DNA from: JAAZFE01 sp034005635
GTDB lineage: Bacteria > Verrucomicrobiota > Kiritimatiellia > CAIQIC01 > Lenti-01
Assembly (NCBI GenBank): GCA_034005635.1
Contig: JAVEUJ010000108.1
Coordinates: 1-8,385, forward strand
Length of the DNA: 8,385 nt
Direction of reading: 5' to 3'
Shown piece after piece: positions 1 to 6,230 of the stretch. Each line of letters opens with the position of its first letter. Within the stretch, counting starts at the first letter, position 1. A program made the position numbers and the translations under genes. The notes under the pieces were generated by a model. The model did no database searches and had not been told where the DNA came from. It saw nothing but the letters and a program-made list of their open reading frames with translations.

Positions 1-1
1 C

Positions 2-367
2 AAAGCCGCACACTACCGGAAAAGCCGGACGTTTGAGGCCCGGCAGGCCAGCCAGAGACAACAGGCCATTCGAGAACAGAATGAGAAGTCGCGCCGAAAA
101 ACGATCCAAGCCGAACCCATCCGCATCTTTGATGTCTGCGCCTTCAAAGAGGGAAAATTCGGCTATCGTATTCGATTCTCTGTGCGCAATTACGACGACA
201 AGCCGCGTGAAATCACCGCTATGGCGTGGCCGCTTGCGAATAAAAAAGTGACGATCCCAGCGCGATCCAGCCGGGCGGGGATAGAACTAGTTGGATCATA
301 TAATTTGCCTGAGTCCTTTTCAGTCACCAGCGGAAATTATAGAACGAATACGGTAGTGCACTGGTAG
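2..367 (+). CDS. C-terminal part of an unknown protein, truncated by the left edge
   Basis: An open frame runs from the window edge to a TAG at 365-367, giving about 121 visible residues; the start lies outside the window. The first 40 or so residues are very polar and rich in R, K, Q and E (for example RQASQRQQAIREQNEKSRRK), which suggests a helical or coiled linker. After this comes a stretch of alternating hydrophobic and polar residues (IRIFDVCAFKEGKFGYRIRF and onward) with aromatic positions, ending in VVHW. It looks like a small beta-sandwich domain. A GTG at 182 could be taken as a start, but the frame is open and equally protein-like upstream of it, so I read it as internal. I do not recognise the family. 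The next gene begins 261 bp downstream on the same strand, so an operon is not evident. Confidence 0.6.
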   Translation, partial: KAAHYRKSRTFEARQASQRQQAIREQNEKSRRKTIQAEPIRIFDVCAFKEGKFGYRIRFSVRNYDDKPREITAMAWPLANKKVTIPARSSRAGIELVGSYNLPESFSVTSGNYRTNTVVHW

Positions 368-628
368 TTTGTAGGCGGCAAGTTAGAATTGGGGAGCAGA
401 TAGAAATTCGCAGATGCAGGCAAGGTCTTTATCGGGGTGCTTAAGCTGGCATTCCGAAACGACCATTACCCGCCAGCCTTGGCGGCGGAGCGGGCGGAGG
501 TGCTCTTAGCCCTTGGCAATGTTGCGCTCGACTCTTTCGGCCCTCAATTTCCGGTGCCGATGGGCAGAAAGTCAAAGACGGTGGAATCAGCCTGGTAGGC
601 CCTGCGTGAGGCTGATATTCTGTGTTAA
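368..628. other. Intergenic region with one diverged dispersed repeat core
   Basis: I see no convincing gene in these 261 bases. Around 468-488 the sequence CCGCCAGCCTTGGCGG is an inverted-repeat-like core; its reverse complement resembles the repeat core at 7139-7155. A 14-base word, GCAGATAGAAATTC (396-409), recurs exactly inside the following gene at 757-770. No clear promoter or Shine-Dalgarno site is visible before the start at 629. Confidence 0.4.
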
Positions 629-2602
629 ATGAGCAGGGCATACTATTCGGACTCTATCGCAGGCTTTTTGAGAGCGGATACTGACTCTATTGTGGGGAAA
701 CTGACTCTCGGGAGCGAATTTCCCGTAGAGACAACACAACGGAATGCATGGGTAGGGCAGATAGAAATTCTTAAGCTCATCCTCAAGAGTTACGAGGGGG
801 CCATCTATTTTGAGTACTCGATTCCGCGCATGGGTGAACGAATTGATGTGGTTCTTATCATTGGTCCGGCCATATTTGTACTGGAGTTCAAGGTGGGCGA
901 AACGGAATTCACCTCCTACGCCTTGGACCAGGTCTGTGACTATGCGTTAGATTTGAAAAACTTTCATGAGACCAGCCATGATCGCTATGTGGCACCCATT
1001 CTCATTGCAACGAGGGCGAGGTCACGTGAAATAATCGTAGGGGCGACTCCACAGAACGACAAGTTAATGCATCCGATCAAGTGCGCACCAGACACGCTGA
1101 GTGCTGCTATTGATACTGTCTTGAATTTTGCTGATGGGGAAGATATCGAGGCCAAAGCGTGGGAAGATGGGCGCTATTGTCCGACGCCGACCATTATTGA
1201 GGCGGCTTTGGCCTTGTATCGAAGACATGATGTGGCCGAAATATCACGAAGCGATGCTGGAGCAAAGAATCTGCGCCAAACTACGCAAGCGATATCAGAG
1301 ATTATTCAGACCGCCAAGAAACACGGTGACAAGGCAATTTGTTTTGTTACGGGCGTTCCGGGGGCCGGGAAAACCCTGATTGGCCTGAACATCGCCACAA
1401 AACATCTCGACGCGAAGAGTGATCTGTACAGTGTATTTTTGTCCGGCAATGGCCCACTTGTGAACGTGCTGCAAGAAGCGCTGGCACGCGATAAAATCAA
1501 ACGTGAGAAGGCTGTGGGACGGCGGCTCACGAAGAAAGAAGCCCTTAGCGAGGTGAAAGCCTTTGTGCAGAATGTGCACCACTACCGCGACGAATATATC
1601 AAGGATCGTACAGCGCCAGTGGATCATGTCGCTTTGTTTGACGAAGCCCAGCGTGCATGGGATTTGCAGCAAACGGCCAATTTTATGCGTCGAAAGAAAA
1701 ACCTCCCCGATTTCAATCAGTCCGAGCCGGAGTTTCTCATTTCTTGTATCGATCGCCATCCAGATTGGGGTGTCATCATCTGTCTGGTTGGCGGCGGGCA
1801 AGAACTCAATACAGGAGAGGCAGGGATTGGTGAGTGGGTTGAGGCGCTGAATCGTTCATTTCCGGAATGGCACATCCATATTTCGGATCGACTTACGGAT
1901 AGCGAATATGCGGCGGGCGAGTTTCTGGAGTTGATTAAGGCGCGTCCAGATGTGTCCTATCATGAGGATTTACACCTTTCGGTTTCCATGAGGTCATTCC
2001 GCGCCGAAAATGTCTCGATGCTGGTGAAGCAGATTCTCGACTTGGACGCAGGCGAGGCGCGTCAAACCTTTGGAGAGTTAAACAAGAAATATCCCATTGT
2101 CATCACTAGAAATTTAACGGCTGCGAAAAAGTGGTTAAAAGGTAACGCGCGTGGATCGGAGCGTTATGGAATTGTAGTGTCTTCCAGTGCAGAACGGTTA
2201 CGACCCCATGCGATCCATGTCAAAGCCGAGATGAATCCAGTGCATTGGTTTTTGGCGGGCAAGGATGATACTCGATCGTCATACTATATGGAGGATGTGG
2301 CAACAGAGTTTTCTATACAAGGATTGGAATTGGATTGGGCGTGTGTGACATGGGATGGCGATTTCCGATACAGACCGGAGGGCTGGAGTCATCATTCATT
2401 TGTTGGGGAAAAGTGGAATCGGGTGCGCAAAGCCGAACGGCAAAAATATCTCAAAAATGCATACCGGGTATTGTTGACGCGCGCCCGACAAGGGATGGTG
2501 ATTGTTGTGCCGCCGGGCGATCCGGAGGATCCGACTCGGTTACCTGAAATTTATGACCCGACTTATGAGTATCTGAAAGAAATAGGATTTGCAGAGATAT
2601 GA
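629..2602 (+). CDS. PD-(D/E)xK nuclease-like / DUF2075 Schlafen-like helicase protein
   Basis: This 657-residue protein has two parts. Residues about 40-130 fit a PD-(D/E)xK nuclease core: E46 in a helix, D73 in GERIDVVLI, E86 and K88 in FVLEFK, then a Q/Y-containing helix (ALDQVCDY, 98-105). Residues about 235-630 fit DUF2075, the Schlafen group 3-like DNA/RNA helicase ATPase: Walker A GVPGAGKT (242-249), Walker B ALFDEAQ (335-341), a motif III-like segment LVGGGQELNTGEAGI (386-400), a motif V-like FSIQGLELDWACVTW (561-575), and a motif VI-like AYRVLLTRAR with arginines at 613, 618 and 620. All key residues are present, so it is probably active on nucleic acid. The start is fixed because TAA lies directly before the ATG. 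No Shine-Dalgarno site is clear. It stands alone, with no methylase or other known partner in view. Similar DUF2075 proteins occur in defence islands and with mobile DNA; that role is inferred here. Confidence 0.88.
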   Translation: MSRAYYSDSIAGFLRADTDSIVGKLTLGSEFPVETTQRNAWVGQIEILKLILKSYEGAIYFEYSIPRMGERIDVVLIIGPAIFVLEFKVGETEFTSYALDQVCDYALDLKNFHETSHDRYVAPILIATRARSREIIVGATPQNDKLMHPIKCAPDTLSAAIDTVLNFADGEDIEAKAWEDGRYCPTPTIIEAALALYRRHDVAEISRSDAGAKNLRQTTQAISEIIQTAKKHGDKAICFVTGVPGAGKTLIGLNIATKHLDAKSDLYSVFLSGNGPLVNVLQEALARDKIKREKAVGRRLTKKEALSEVKAFVQNVHHYRDEYIKDRTAPVDHVALFDEAQRAWDLQQTANFMRRKKNLPDFNQSEPEFLISCIDRHPDWGVIICLVGGGQELNTGEAGIGEWVEALNRSFPEWHIHISDRLTDSEYAAGEFLELIKARPDVSYHEDLHLSVSMRSFRAENVSMLVKQILDLDAGEARQTFGELNKKYPIVITRNLTAAKKWLKGNARGSERYGIVVSSSAERLRPHAIHVKAEMNPVHWFLAGKDDTRSSYYMEDVATEFSIQGLELDWACVTWDGDFRYRPEGWSHHSFVGEKWNRVRKAERQKYLKNAYRVLLTRARQGMVIVVPPGDPEDPTRLPEIYDPTYEYLKEIGFAEI

Positions 2603-3016
2603 TGGGGTTCAAGAGCATGGATAATTGAAAAGCTGAAAATTGGCCGCATAAATCGCGAAAACGAAGTCAAAATATCCTAAAAATGGCTGAAATAGCGACT
2701 TTTGGGAGCGTTAGGCCGGATTTCCACGCTATGGAAACATTTTCGGGAGTTTTTCCATGCTATGGAAGATTATCTTCCACAGTGTGGAAAACTGGGAAAA
2801 AAGGGCGATTATCACGTGAACATGGAGAATTTGGGTAGTCAGGTTAACACGGCCAGTTACAAAAAGGCTGCAGGGCGGGGTCATCCTAGCTTTAAATAGC
2901 CTCGACTTTAACGTGGTTGGCTACGACTACAGCAATTTCGAGAGGGGGGAAGAGAGATATTGGCAACCTCAGGGACCCCAGGGCAATGCCGGAAAGTACG
3001 AAACCAGAGGCCAGAG
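2603..3016. other. Intergenic region: palindrome array, otherwise no gene seen
   Basis: About 410 bases separate the nuclease-helicase gene from the convergent zinc-ribbon gene. The left third is AT-rich and holds a palindrome array at 2721-2789, annotated separately. Two short open frames occur (2702-2899 and 2917-3099), but the first is largely a translation of the palindromes and the second has low-complexity, arginine-rich content, so I call neither. I found no standard terminator with a T tract for either flanking gene. Confidence 0.5.
2721..2789. repeat. Array of three TTCCA-N5-TGGAA palindromes
   Basis: There are three inverted repeats: TTTCCACGCTATGGAAA (2721-2737), TTCCATGCTATGGAA (2753-2767) and TTCCACAGTGTGGAA (2775-2789). 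Each has the form TTCCA, five bases, TGGAA. Their centres lie 31 and 22 bp apart, close to three and two helical turns. Between the second and third, TGGAAGATTATCTTCCA (2763-2779) forms a further inverted repeat from neighbouring half-sites. The half-sites therefore alternate and could pair in more than one way. This may be a dispersed palindromic repeat, a protein-binding array or a structured 3' end of the upstream transcript. Similar palindromes are, from memory, scattered in PVC-type genomes. Confidence 0.75.
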
Positions 3017-3469
3017 TCAGTTGTCAGGGGGGCGAGGTTGAGCTGGGGGCTCGTCGGTTAGGCCGGCTTCAGCGAGGTAGTCGCCCCAGGTGGACATGAA
3101 GCGTTGATCGGCGGCGTTGGGGGATAAATCGGACGGCGGCGGCTTTGGCTGAGGGTTTTCCGGCGTTGTTGGAGGAACCGCGGCAGATGGCGGGGGGACT
3201 GGCGGCGGAGGTTTAGAGACGGGTACGTTCTTGCCAACGAGCGGAATGGTGATGAGCTGCTGGCACTCCGGGCAGTGAAACTGCTGCCAAGCAGCGGCTT
3301 TTCCAGCAAGCAGTGATTTTTCACAAACAGGACATTCGAACAGGATGTCGCCGACCGGGACGGTGAGGTCGTTGGCACATTCAGGGCAGGGGAAGATTGC
3401 ACCGACATCGTTTTCATCGGCACTGAGATGAGTCCCGCAAAGTTCACAAATAAAAAGTATGTCGTACAT
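3017..3469 (-). CDS. Tandem zinc-ribbon protein with proline-rich linker
   Basis: This 150-residue protein has two zinc-ribbon modules. The first uses C8/C11 and C28/C31 and ends in LTVP; the second uses C46/C49 and C66/C69 and ends in ITIP. Each has the CxxC-(16)-CxxC spacing of a rubredoxin-like zinc ribbon, so the pair looks like an internal duplication. Residues 82-118 are strongly proline-rich and probably disordered. A short C-terminal helix (about 122-140, with FMSTWGDYLAEAGL) may bind a partner. There is no signal peptide or membrane segment. The ATG is the first possible start after an in-frame TAA a few codons upstream, and no clear Shine-Dalgarno site precedes it. Zinc ribbons with such linkers are often adaptors or regulators that bind nucleic acid or protein. 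The exact role is unknown, and no operon partner is visible; folE is divergent. Confidence 0.75.
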   Translation of the reverse strand: MYDILFICELCGTHLSADENDVGAIFPCPECANDLTVPVGDILFECPVCEKSLLAGKAAAWQQFHCPECQQLITIPLVGKNVPVSKPPPPVPPPSAAVPPTTPENPQPKPPPSDLSPNAADQRFMSTWGDYLAEAGLTDEPPAQPRPPDN

Positions 3470-3557
3470 GTGATGCCGTAAGCCGTGTTAGGTAAGTATT
3501 TATGGTCCGAAATATAGATGCCTGGCAAGGACATTGTTTGGAGTGGGGCGCACGCTC

Positions 3558-3603
3558 GGAGCTCAATCACAGGGCCTCTGGGCAGCCAGGGGGGATGGAG
3601 CTC
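3558..3603 (+). other. Possible nested hairpin in the folE upstream region
   Basis: An outer pair GGAGCTC (3558-3564) and GAGCTC (3598-3603) encloses an inner stem. The inner stem pairs CCTCTGG (3575-3581) with CCAGGGG (3586-3592) across a GCAG loop: seven pairs, one of them G-U. It lies upstream of the proposed folE promoter, so a leader-RNA role would need an earlier start site. It does not match a riboswitch class that I recognise. The outer pair uses the self-complementary word GAGCTC, which weakens the case. Confidence 0.3.
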
Positions 3604-3682
3604 TCCTGTTCCAAGTCAGGGATTAATCACTTAGGCCAACGGCTTGCGGTACAAATATGCAGAGTTTCTCCGAGCGAGTTTT

Positions 3683-3710
3683 TTGCAAGCGGGGCAATCT
3701 AATGTATATT
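3683..3710 (+). promoter_or_regulatory. Predicted sigma-70-type promoter for folE
   Basis: The -35-like TTGCAA (3683-3688; 4 of 6 matches to TTGACA) is 16 bases from the -10-like TATATT (3705-3710; 5 of 6 matches to TATAAT). It sits 35 bases upstream of the folE start. The palindrome TCCAATTGGA (3713-3722) falls near the expected transcription start and could be an operator. This rests on sequence match alone. Confidence 0.4.
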
Positions 3711-3733
3711 CTTCCAATTGGATAAAGTCCATT

Positions 3734-3738
3734 AGGAG
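3734..3738 (+). promoter_or_regulatory. Ribosome binding site that sets the folE start
   Basis: AGGAG lies seven bases before the ATG at 3746. It supports that start over the in-frame one at 3644, whose extra 34 residues do not resemble the family and overlap the predicted promoter. Confidence 0.75.
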
Positions 3739-3745
3739 AAAGCCA

Positions 3746-4360
3746 ATGAATACTGAGTTAATTCGTCAAGCACTCACGGATGAAGAGCGCACGCGTTTTG
3801 AAACGTATATGGCAGAAATTTTTGGGCGCCTGGGCATGGACTTATCGACTGAAGCCTGCCAGACGACTCCTCAACGCTGGGTTAAAGCACTGGTGGATAT
3901 GACGGAGGGCTATAACGGGGACGATAAGATCAAGGTCTTCTTTACCCGGGAGTGCGTGAACTGCGCTGAAGATGTCCCGACCGTCCAGATTGTAGAGGGC
4001 CCGATTCACTTCACGTCCTTATGCGAACACCATGTGCTGCCTTTTGTAGGAACGGCCTATGTCGGGTATCTGCGCCATAAACATATCATCGGGCTCTCCA
4101 AGTTTGCGCGCATTGTGCGCAAGTATGCGCACCGGTTCTCGGTGCAAGAACGTATTGCTCAAGAAATAGCTCACGAGCTCGAAGACATTCTCAAGCCTCA
4201 TGGTGTTATTGTGTATTTGCAGGCCCATCATGCCTGTACGCAGTGCCGCGGGGTACGGGAAATGGATGCGTTCACGCGGAGCTTGGAACGACGCGGGGCC
4301 TATGTCAGCGCGCCGCATCTGGTCGCGGAGTTTATGAGTATGATTCATACTCACACGTAG
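3746..4360 (+). CDS. folE: GTP cyclohydrolase I
   Basis: This cytosolic enzyme converts GTP to 7,8-dihydroneopterin triphosphate, the first step towards folate and other pterins. The 204-residue length fits bacterial FolE. The zinc site is complete: C93 and H96 in SLCEHHVLPF (91-100), and C164 in HHACTQCRGV (161-170). The conserved block HKHIIGLSKFARIV (111-124), then the helix around RFSVQERIAQEI, are typical of the family, as is the N-terminal TPQRW (41-45) region. This is the zinc-dependent type IA enzyme, not the FolE2 family. The start at 3746 is chosen for its AGGAG site and family length. The next gene begins 25 bases after the stop on the same strand, so the two are likely co-transcribed. 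No other folate gene is visible here, so the end product is not settled by context. Confidence 0.96.
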   Translation: MNTELIRQALTDEERTRFETYMAEIFGRLGMDLSTEACQTTPQRWVKALVDMTEGYNGDDKIKVFFTRECVNCAEDVPTVQIVEGPIHFTSLCEHHVLPFVGTAYVGYLRHKHIIGLSKFARIVRKYAHRFSVQERIAQEIAHELEDILKPHGVIVYLQAHHACTQCRGVREMDAFTRSLERRGAYVSAPHLVAEFMSMIHTHT

Positions 4361-4372
4361 CCCTACCATTTC

Positions 4373-4378
4373 AGGTGG
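4373..4378 (+). promoter_or_regulatory. Ribosome binding site of the RibD-C-like gene
   Basis: AGGTGG lies seven bases before the ATG at 4386. An in-frame TTG at 4380 is only one base after it, too close, so I take the ATG. Confidence 0.6.
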
Positions 4379-4385
4379 GTTGGCC

Positions 4386-5228
4386 ATGCAGCTTAAAACA
4401 CTGATTGAACAGCAGGGAGCGGGGACGGGACTGCTGGGATCTGAGCTTCAGCAATTATATGATGGCGATTTGGCGTTTGGTGCCTCTCCCCGCCAGCGCC
4501 CTTATGTCCTGGGGAATTTTGTCCAAACCCTGGATGGCGTGGTCTCGTATACTATCGTCGGCCAGTCGGGTGGGCAGCCCATCAGCGGCGGTTGTGCGGA
4601 AGACCTGTTCCTGATGGGGCTTTTGCGCGCGGTAAGCGATGCCGTTTTGATTGGAGCAGGCACGCTGCGGGGCGATCCCGGACAGGTGCGGATTCCTGAG
4701 GCTATCTACCCCGAGGCGGCCCGTCTGTATGCTGCGCTCCGAGAAAAGGCTGGCAAGCCTTCTCTGCCGCTGAATGTGATCCTCAGCACCAGCGGGAACG
4801 TCGACTTTACTGAGCCCACTTTCCACACGGCAAGTTTGCATGCGGCGATTATCACCACCGTCGAAGGTGTGGAACGACTGGCGGCCGTCTCAGCCGACAA
4901 GCGCGGGAATGCGACGGTGTACTCGACGGGTGAATCCGGGGCGACGACCCCAGCGGCCGTCCTGCGAATTCTCCATAAAGAATTAGGAGTCCGGCTGCTC
5001 TTGCACGAGGGCGGGCCGTCGGTCTTTGGGCAGTTTTTGCGCGCAAACCTGATCGACACCTTGTTTCTGACGCAGGCCCCCCAGATTGCCGGGCGGAGCG
5101 CTGACGCGCCGCGACCGAGTCTGGCCGGAGGCGAGTCGTTCCTGCCGGAAACCGCCCCCCAAATGCGTTTGAGCAGTCTCAAAGTGGGAGGGGACCTGCT
5201 GTTCTTGCGCTATGAACGCGGAGGGTGA
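4386..5228 (+). CDS. RibD C-terminal domain (DHFR-like) reductase
   Basis: This 280-residue protein matches the stand-alone RibD C-terminal domain family, NADPH-dependent reductases with a dihydrofolate-reductase-like fold. Visible family marks are the N-terminal strand NFVQTLDGVVS (44-54), the segment DAVLIGAGTLRGD (85-97), the cofactor-binding LLHEGGPSVFGQFL (205-218), and IDTLFLTQAPQIAGR (223-237). There is no N-terminal cytidine-deaminase-like domain as in bifunctional RibD. Relatives reduce the ribosylamino-pyrimidine of riboflavin synthesis, or act on pterins such as dihydromethanopterin. Pairing with folE 25 bases upstream points to a pterin substrate, possibly serving as a dihydrofolate or dihydropterin reductase. 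That is inference, and the substrate cannot be read from the sequence. No riboflavin genes are nearby. Confidence 0.88.
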   Translation: MQLKTLIEQQGAGTGLLGSELQQLYDGDLAFGASPRQRPYVLGNFVQTLDGVVSYTIVGQSGGQPISGGCAEDLFLMGLLRAVSDAVLIGAGTLRGDPGQVRIPEAIYPEAARLYAALREKAGKPSLPLNVILSTSGNVDFTEPTFHTASLHAAIITTVEGVERLAAVSADKRGNATVYSTGESGATTPAAVLRILHKELGVRLLLHEGGPSVFGQFLRANLIDTLFLTQAPQIAGRSADAPRPSLAGGESFLPETAPQMRLSSLKVGGDLLFLRYERGG

Positions 5229-5290
5229 CTAAAGAGTTTTAATTATCTCGAAGTCGCAAAATTGGCTGTAGTGGATCGGATCAAACAGCC

Positions 5291-5311
5291 GCCGCGCCCG
5301 CTGGGCGTGGC
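5291..5311. terminator. GC-rich hairpin between convergent genes, possible terminator
   Basis: GCCGCGCCC (5291-5299), a GCT loop and GGGCGTGGC (5303-5311) form a nine-pair stem with one G-U pair. It lies in the 121-base gap between the convergent reductase and glycosylase genes, where a shared terminator is expected. There is no T tract on either strand, so it is not a canonical intrinsic terminator. Confidence 0.4.
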
Positions 5312-5349
5312 CATGGAATAATTGAAAATGGCTCGATGGCGTTGACGCG

Positions 5350-5859
5350 CTACTCTTTGGCGACTTGCGCCACGAGCATGAGTTCGCGGACGCGGACGAT
5401 GGCCTCACCGCGCAAGGGAAAGTGCATCACAAAGGCTTTGGATGATCCCACATCCGGTTGCCAGCCAAAATCGAATTTCTTGTGTCCTATAAACTTTTCA
5501 TAGGCCACTTTGCCGACAAAGCAGACCACCTTGGGTTTTTCCGCCTTGATCGTTCGCGCGATCCGGGCGCGGCCTGTGCGCTCTTCGCCCTTGCGCAGTA
5601 AGGTAATGTCGCGCGTTGGCCGGTTAATGATGTTAAGGAAACCCAGCCCATAGACGGCATTGAACTTCTCCTTATACACCGCCTGCAAGGTTGCGTCATC
5701 GCGCAGCTCGTCAATGGATTCCTCAATGAGACCGGCACGGGAGAGCAGATACCAAAACATTTTATTATTGGAAAATGGCACGCCGCGGCGGTAGGAGCCA
5801 GGGTGGGGATTGATCCCAGCAAACAGGATCAGGGGTTTGTGGGTGGTATAGCGGATCAC
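5350..5859 (-). CDS. Mug/TDG-like uracil-DNA glycosylase superfamily protein
   Basis: The 169-residue length fits Mug, the mismatch-specific uracil/thymine DNA glycosylase that removes damaged bases in base-excision repair. Motif 1 is ILFAGINPHPGSYRRGVPF (11-29); N17 corresponds to the water-positioning asparagine of the GINPG motif. NKMFWYLLSRAGLI (32-45) matches the NRFW region of Mug. A central VVCFVGKVAY segment (about 110-119) fits the core strand. The C-terminal motif 2 position reads MHFPLRG (145-151), unlike the NPSG of Mug or the MPSSSAR of TDG, so substrate choice may differ. The HPG and GVPF in motif 1 also recall SMUG-type enzymes. The start is GTG, with an AGCAGG-like site overlapping the stop of the DUF488 gene 12 bases upstream, so the two are probably translationally coupled. 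It is the last gene of the minus-strand operon. Confidence 0.8.
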   Translation of the reverse strand: MIRYTTHKPLILFAGINPHPGSYRRGVPFSNNKMFWYLLSRAGLIEESIDELRDDATLQAVYKEKFNAVYGLGFLNIINRPTRDITLLRKGEERTGRARIARTIKAEKPKVVCFVGKVAYEKFIGHKKFDFGWQPDVGSSKAFVMHFPLRGEAIVRVRELMLVAQVAKE

Positions 5860-5871
5860 GGCGACGCCTGC

Positions 5872-6210
5872 TTAATCGAAGTGTTCTTTCAGGACCACCG
5901 CTTCGTTGTGTTCGGTGTTTTTGGCGCCATACAGGATCGTCACGGGCCCTAGTTGGGCGTGTGATTCGATTTCTTGGAGCAGGGACTTCTTCGCTTTGAG
6001 CTCTTGCCGATATTTCGTTTTGAACGCGGTCCAGCGTGCCGGGTCGTGACCAAACCATTTGCGCAGTTCGGTACTGGGGCCCAGGTCCTTGAGCCACAGA
6101 TCGACCTTGGCTTTTTCTTTAGTCAATCCGCGCGGCCAAAGCCGGTCCACGAGAATCCGATAGCCATCGGAGGCGGCGGGTGTTTCGTATACGCGTTTGA
6201 GGGTGATCAT
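5872..6210 (-). CDS. YeaO-like DUF488 family protein
   Basis: This 112-residue protein matches DUF488 of the YeaO type. It has the N-terminal block GYRILVDRLWPRGL (16-29), a central LRKWFGHDPARWTAFKTKY, and the C-terminal LYGAKNTEHNEAVVLKEHF (93-111), all typical of the family. The biochemical role of the family is not established; the conserved arginine, aspartate, histidine and asparagine residues suggest a small-molecule or nucleotide site. The frame stays open to 6258, but the ATG at 6210 is preferred: it has a GGAG nine bases upstream, begins with the usual MITLKRVYE, and avoids overlap with the preceding gene, which ends at 6231. It sits between the flavin reductase and the glycosylase, with gaps of 20 and 12 bases. 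Confidence 0.9.
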   Translation of the reverse strand: MITLKRVYETPAASDGYRILVDRLWPRGLTKEKAKVDLWLKDLGPSTELRKWFGHDPARWTAFKTKYRQELKAKKSLLQEIESHAQLGPVTILYGAKNTEHNEAVVLKEHFD

Positions 6211-6219
6211 GGTGACCAA

Positions 6220-6223
6220 CTCC
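6220..6223 (-). promoter_or_regulatory. Ribosome binding site that sets the DUF488 start
   Basis: On the minus strand GGAG lies nine bases before the ATG at 6210. It supports the short form of the protein over a start at 6258 inside the preceding gene. Confidence 0.5.
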
Positions 6224-6230
6224 GGGCAAT

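Larger units (their letters stand above)
3470..3745. other. Divergent intergenic region upstream of folE
   Basis: This region separates the zinc-ribbon gene from folE. It holds a possible nested hairpin (3558-3603), a plausible folE promoter (3683-3710), a palindrome TCCAATTGGA (3713-3722) and the folE ribosome binding site. The frame of folE stays open upstream to about 3644, but that extension is not supported as coding. Confidence 0.5.

Noticed and set aside
441..641. A 66-codon minus-strand frame in the first spacer
   Set aside because: It is proline-rich with no recognisable domain, and much of it comes from the GC-rich repeat core.
2702..2899. A 65-codon open frame on the plus strand after the nuclease-helicase gene
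   Set aside because: Its first half is a translation of the TTCCA/TGGAA palindromes and the rest has no protein-like pattern or ribosome binding site.
3558..3603. A tetrahydrofolate riboswitch before folE
   Set aside because: The stems do not follow the THF riboswitch layout that I know, and the region lies upstream of the likely promoter.
4019..5182. Several minus-strand frames opposite folE and the reductase gene
   Set aside because: They lie antisense to two well-supported genes and have arginine- and alanine-rich, low-complexity content.
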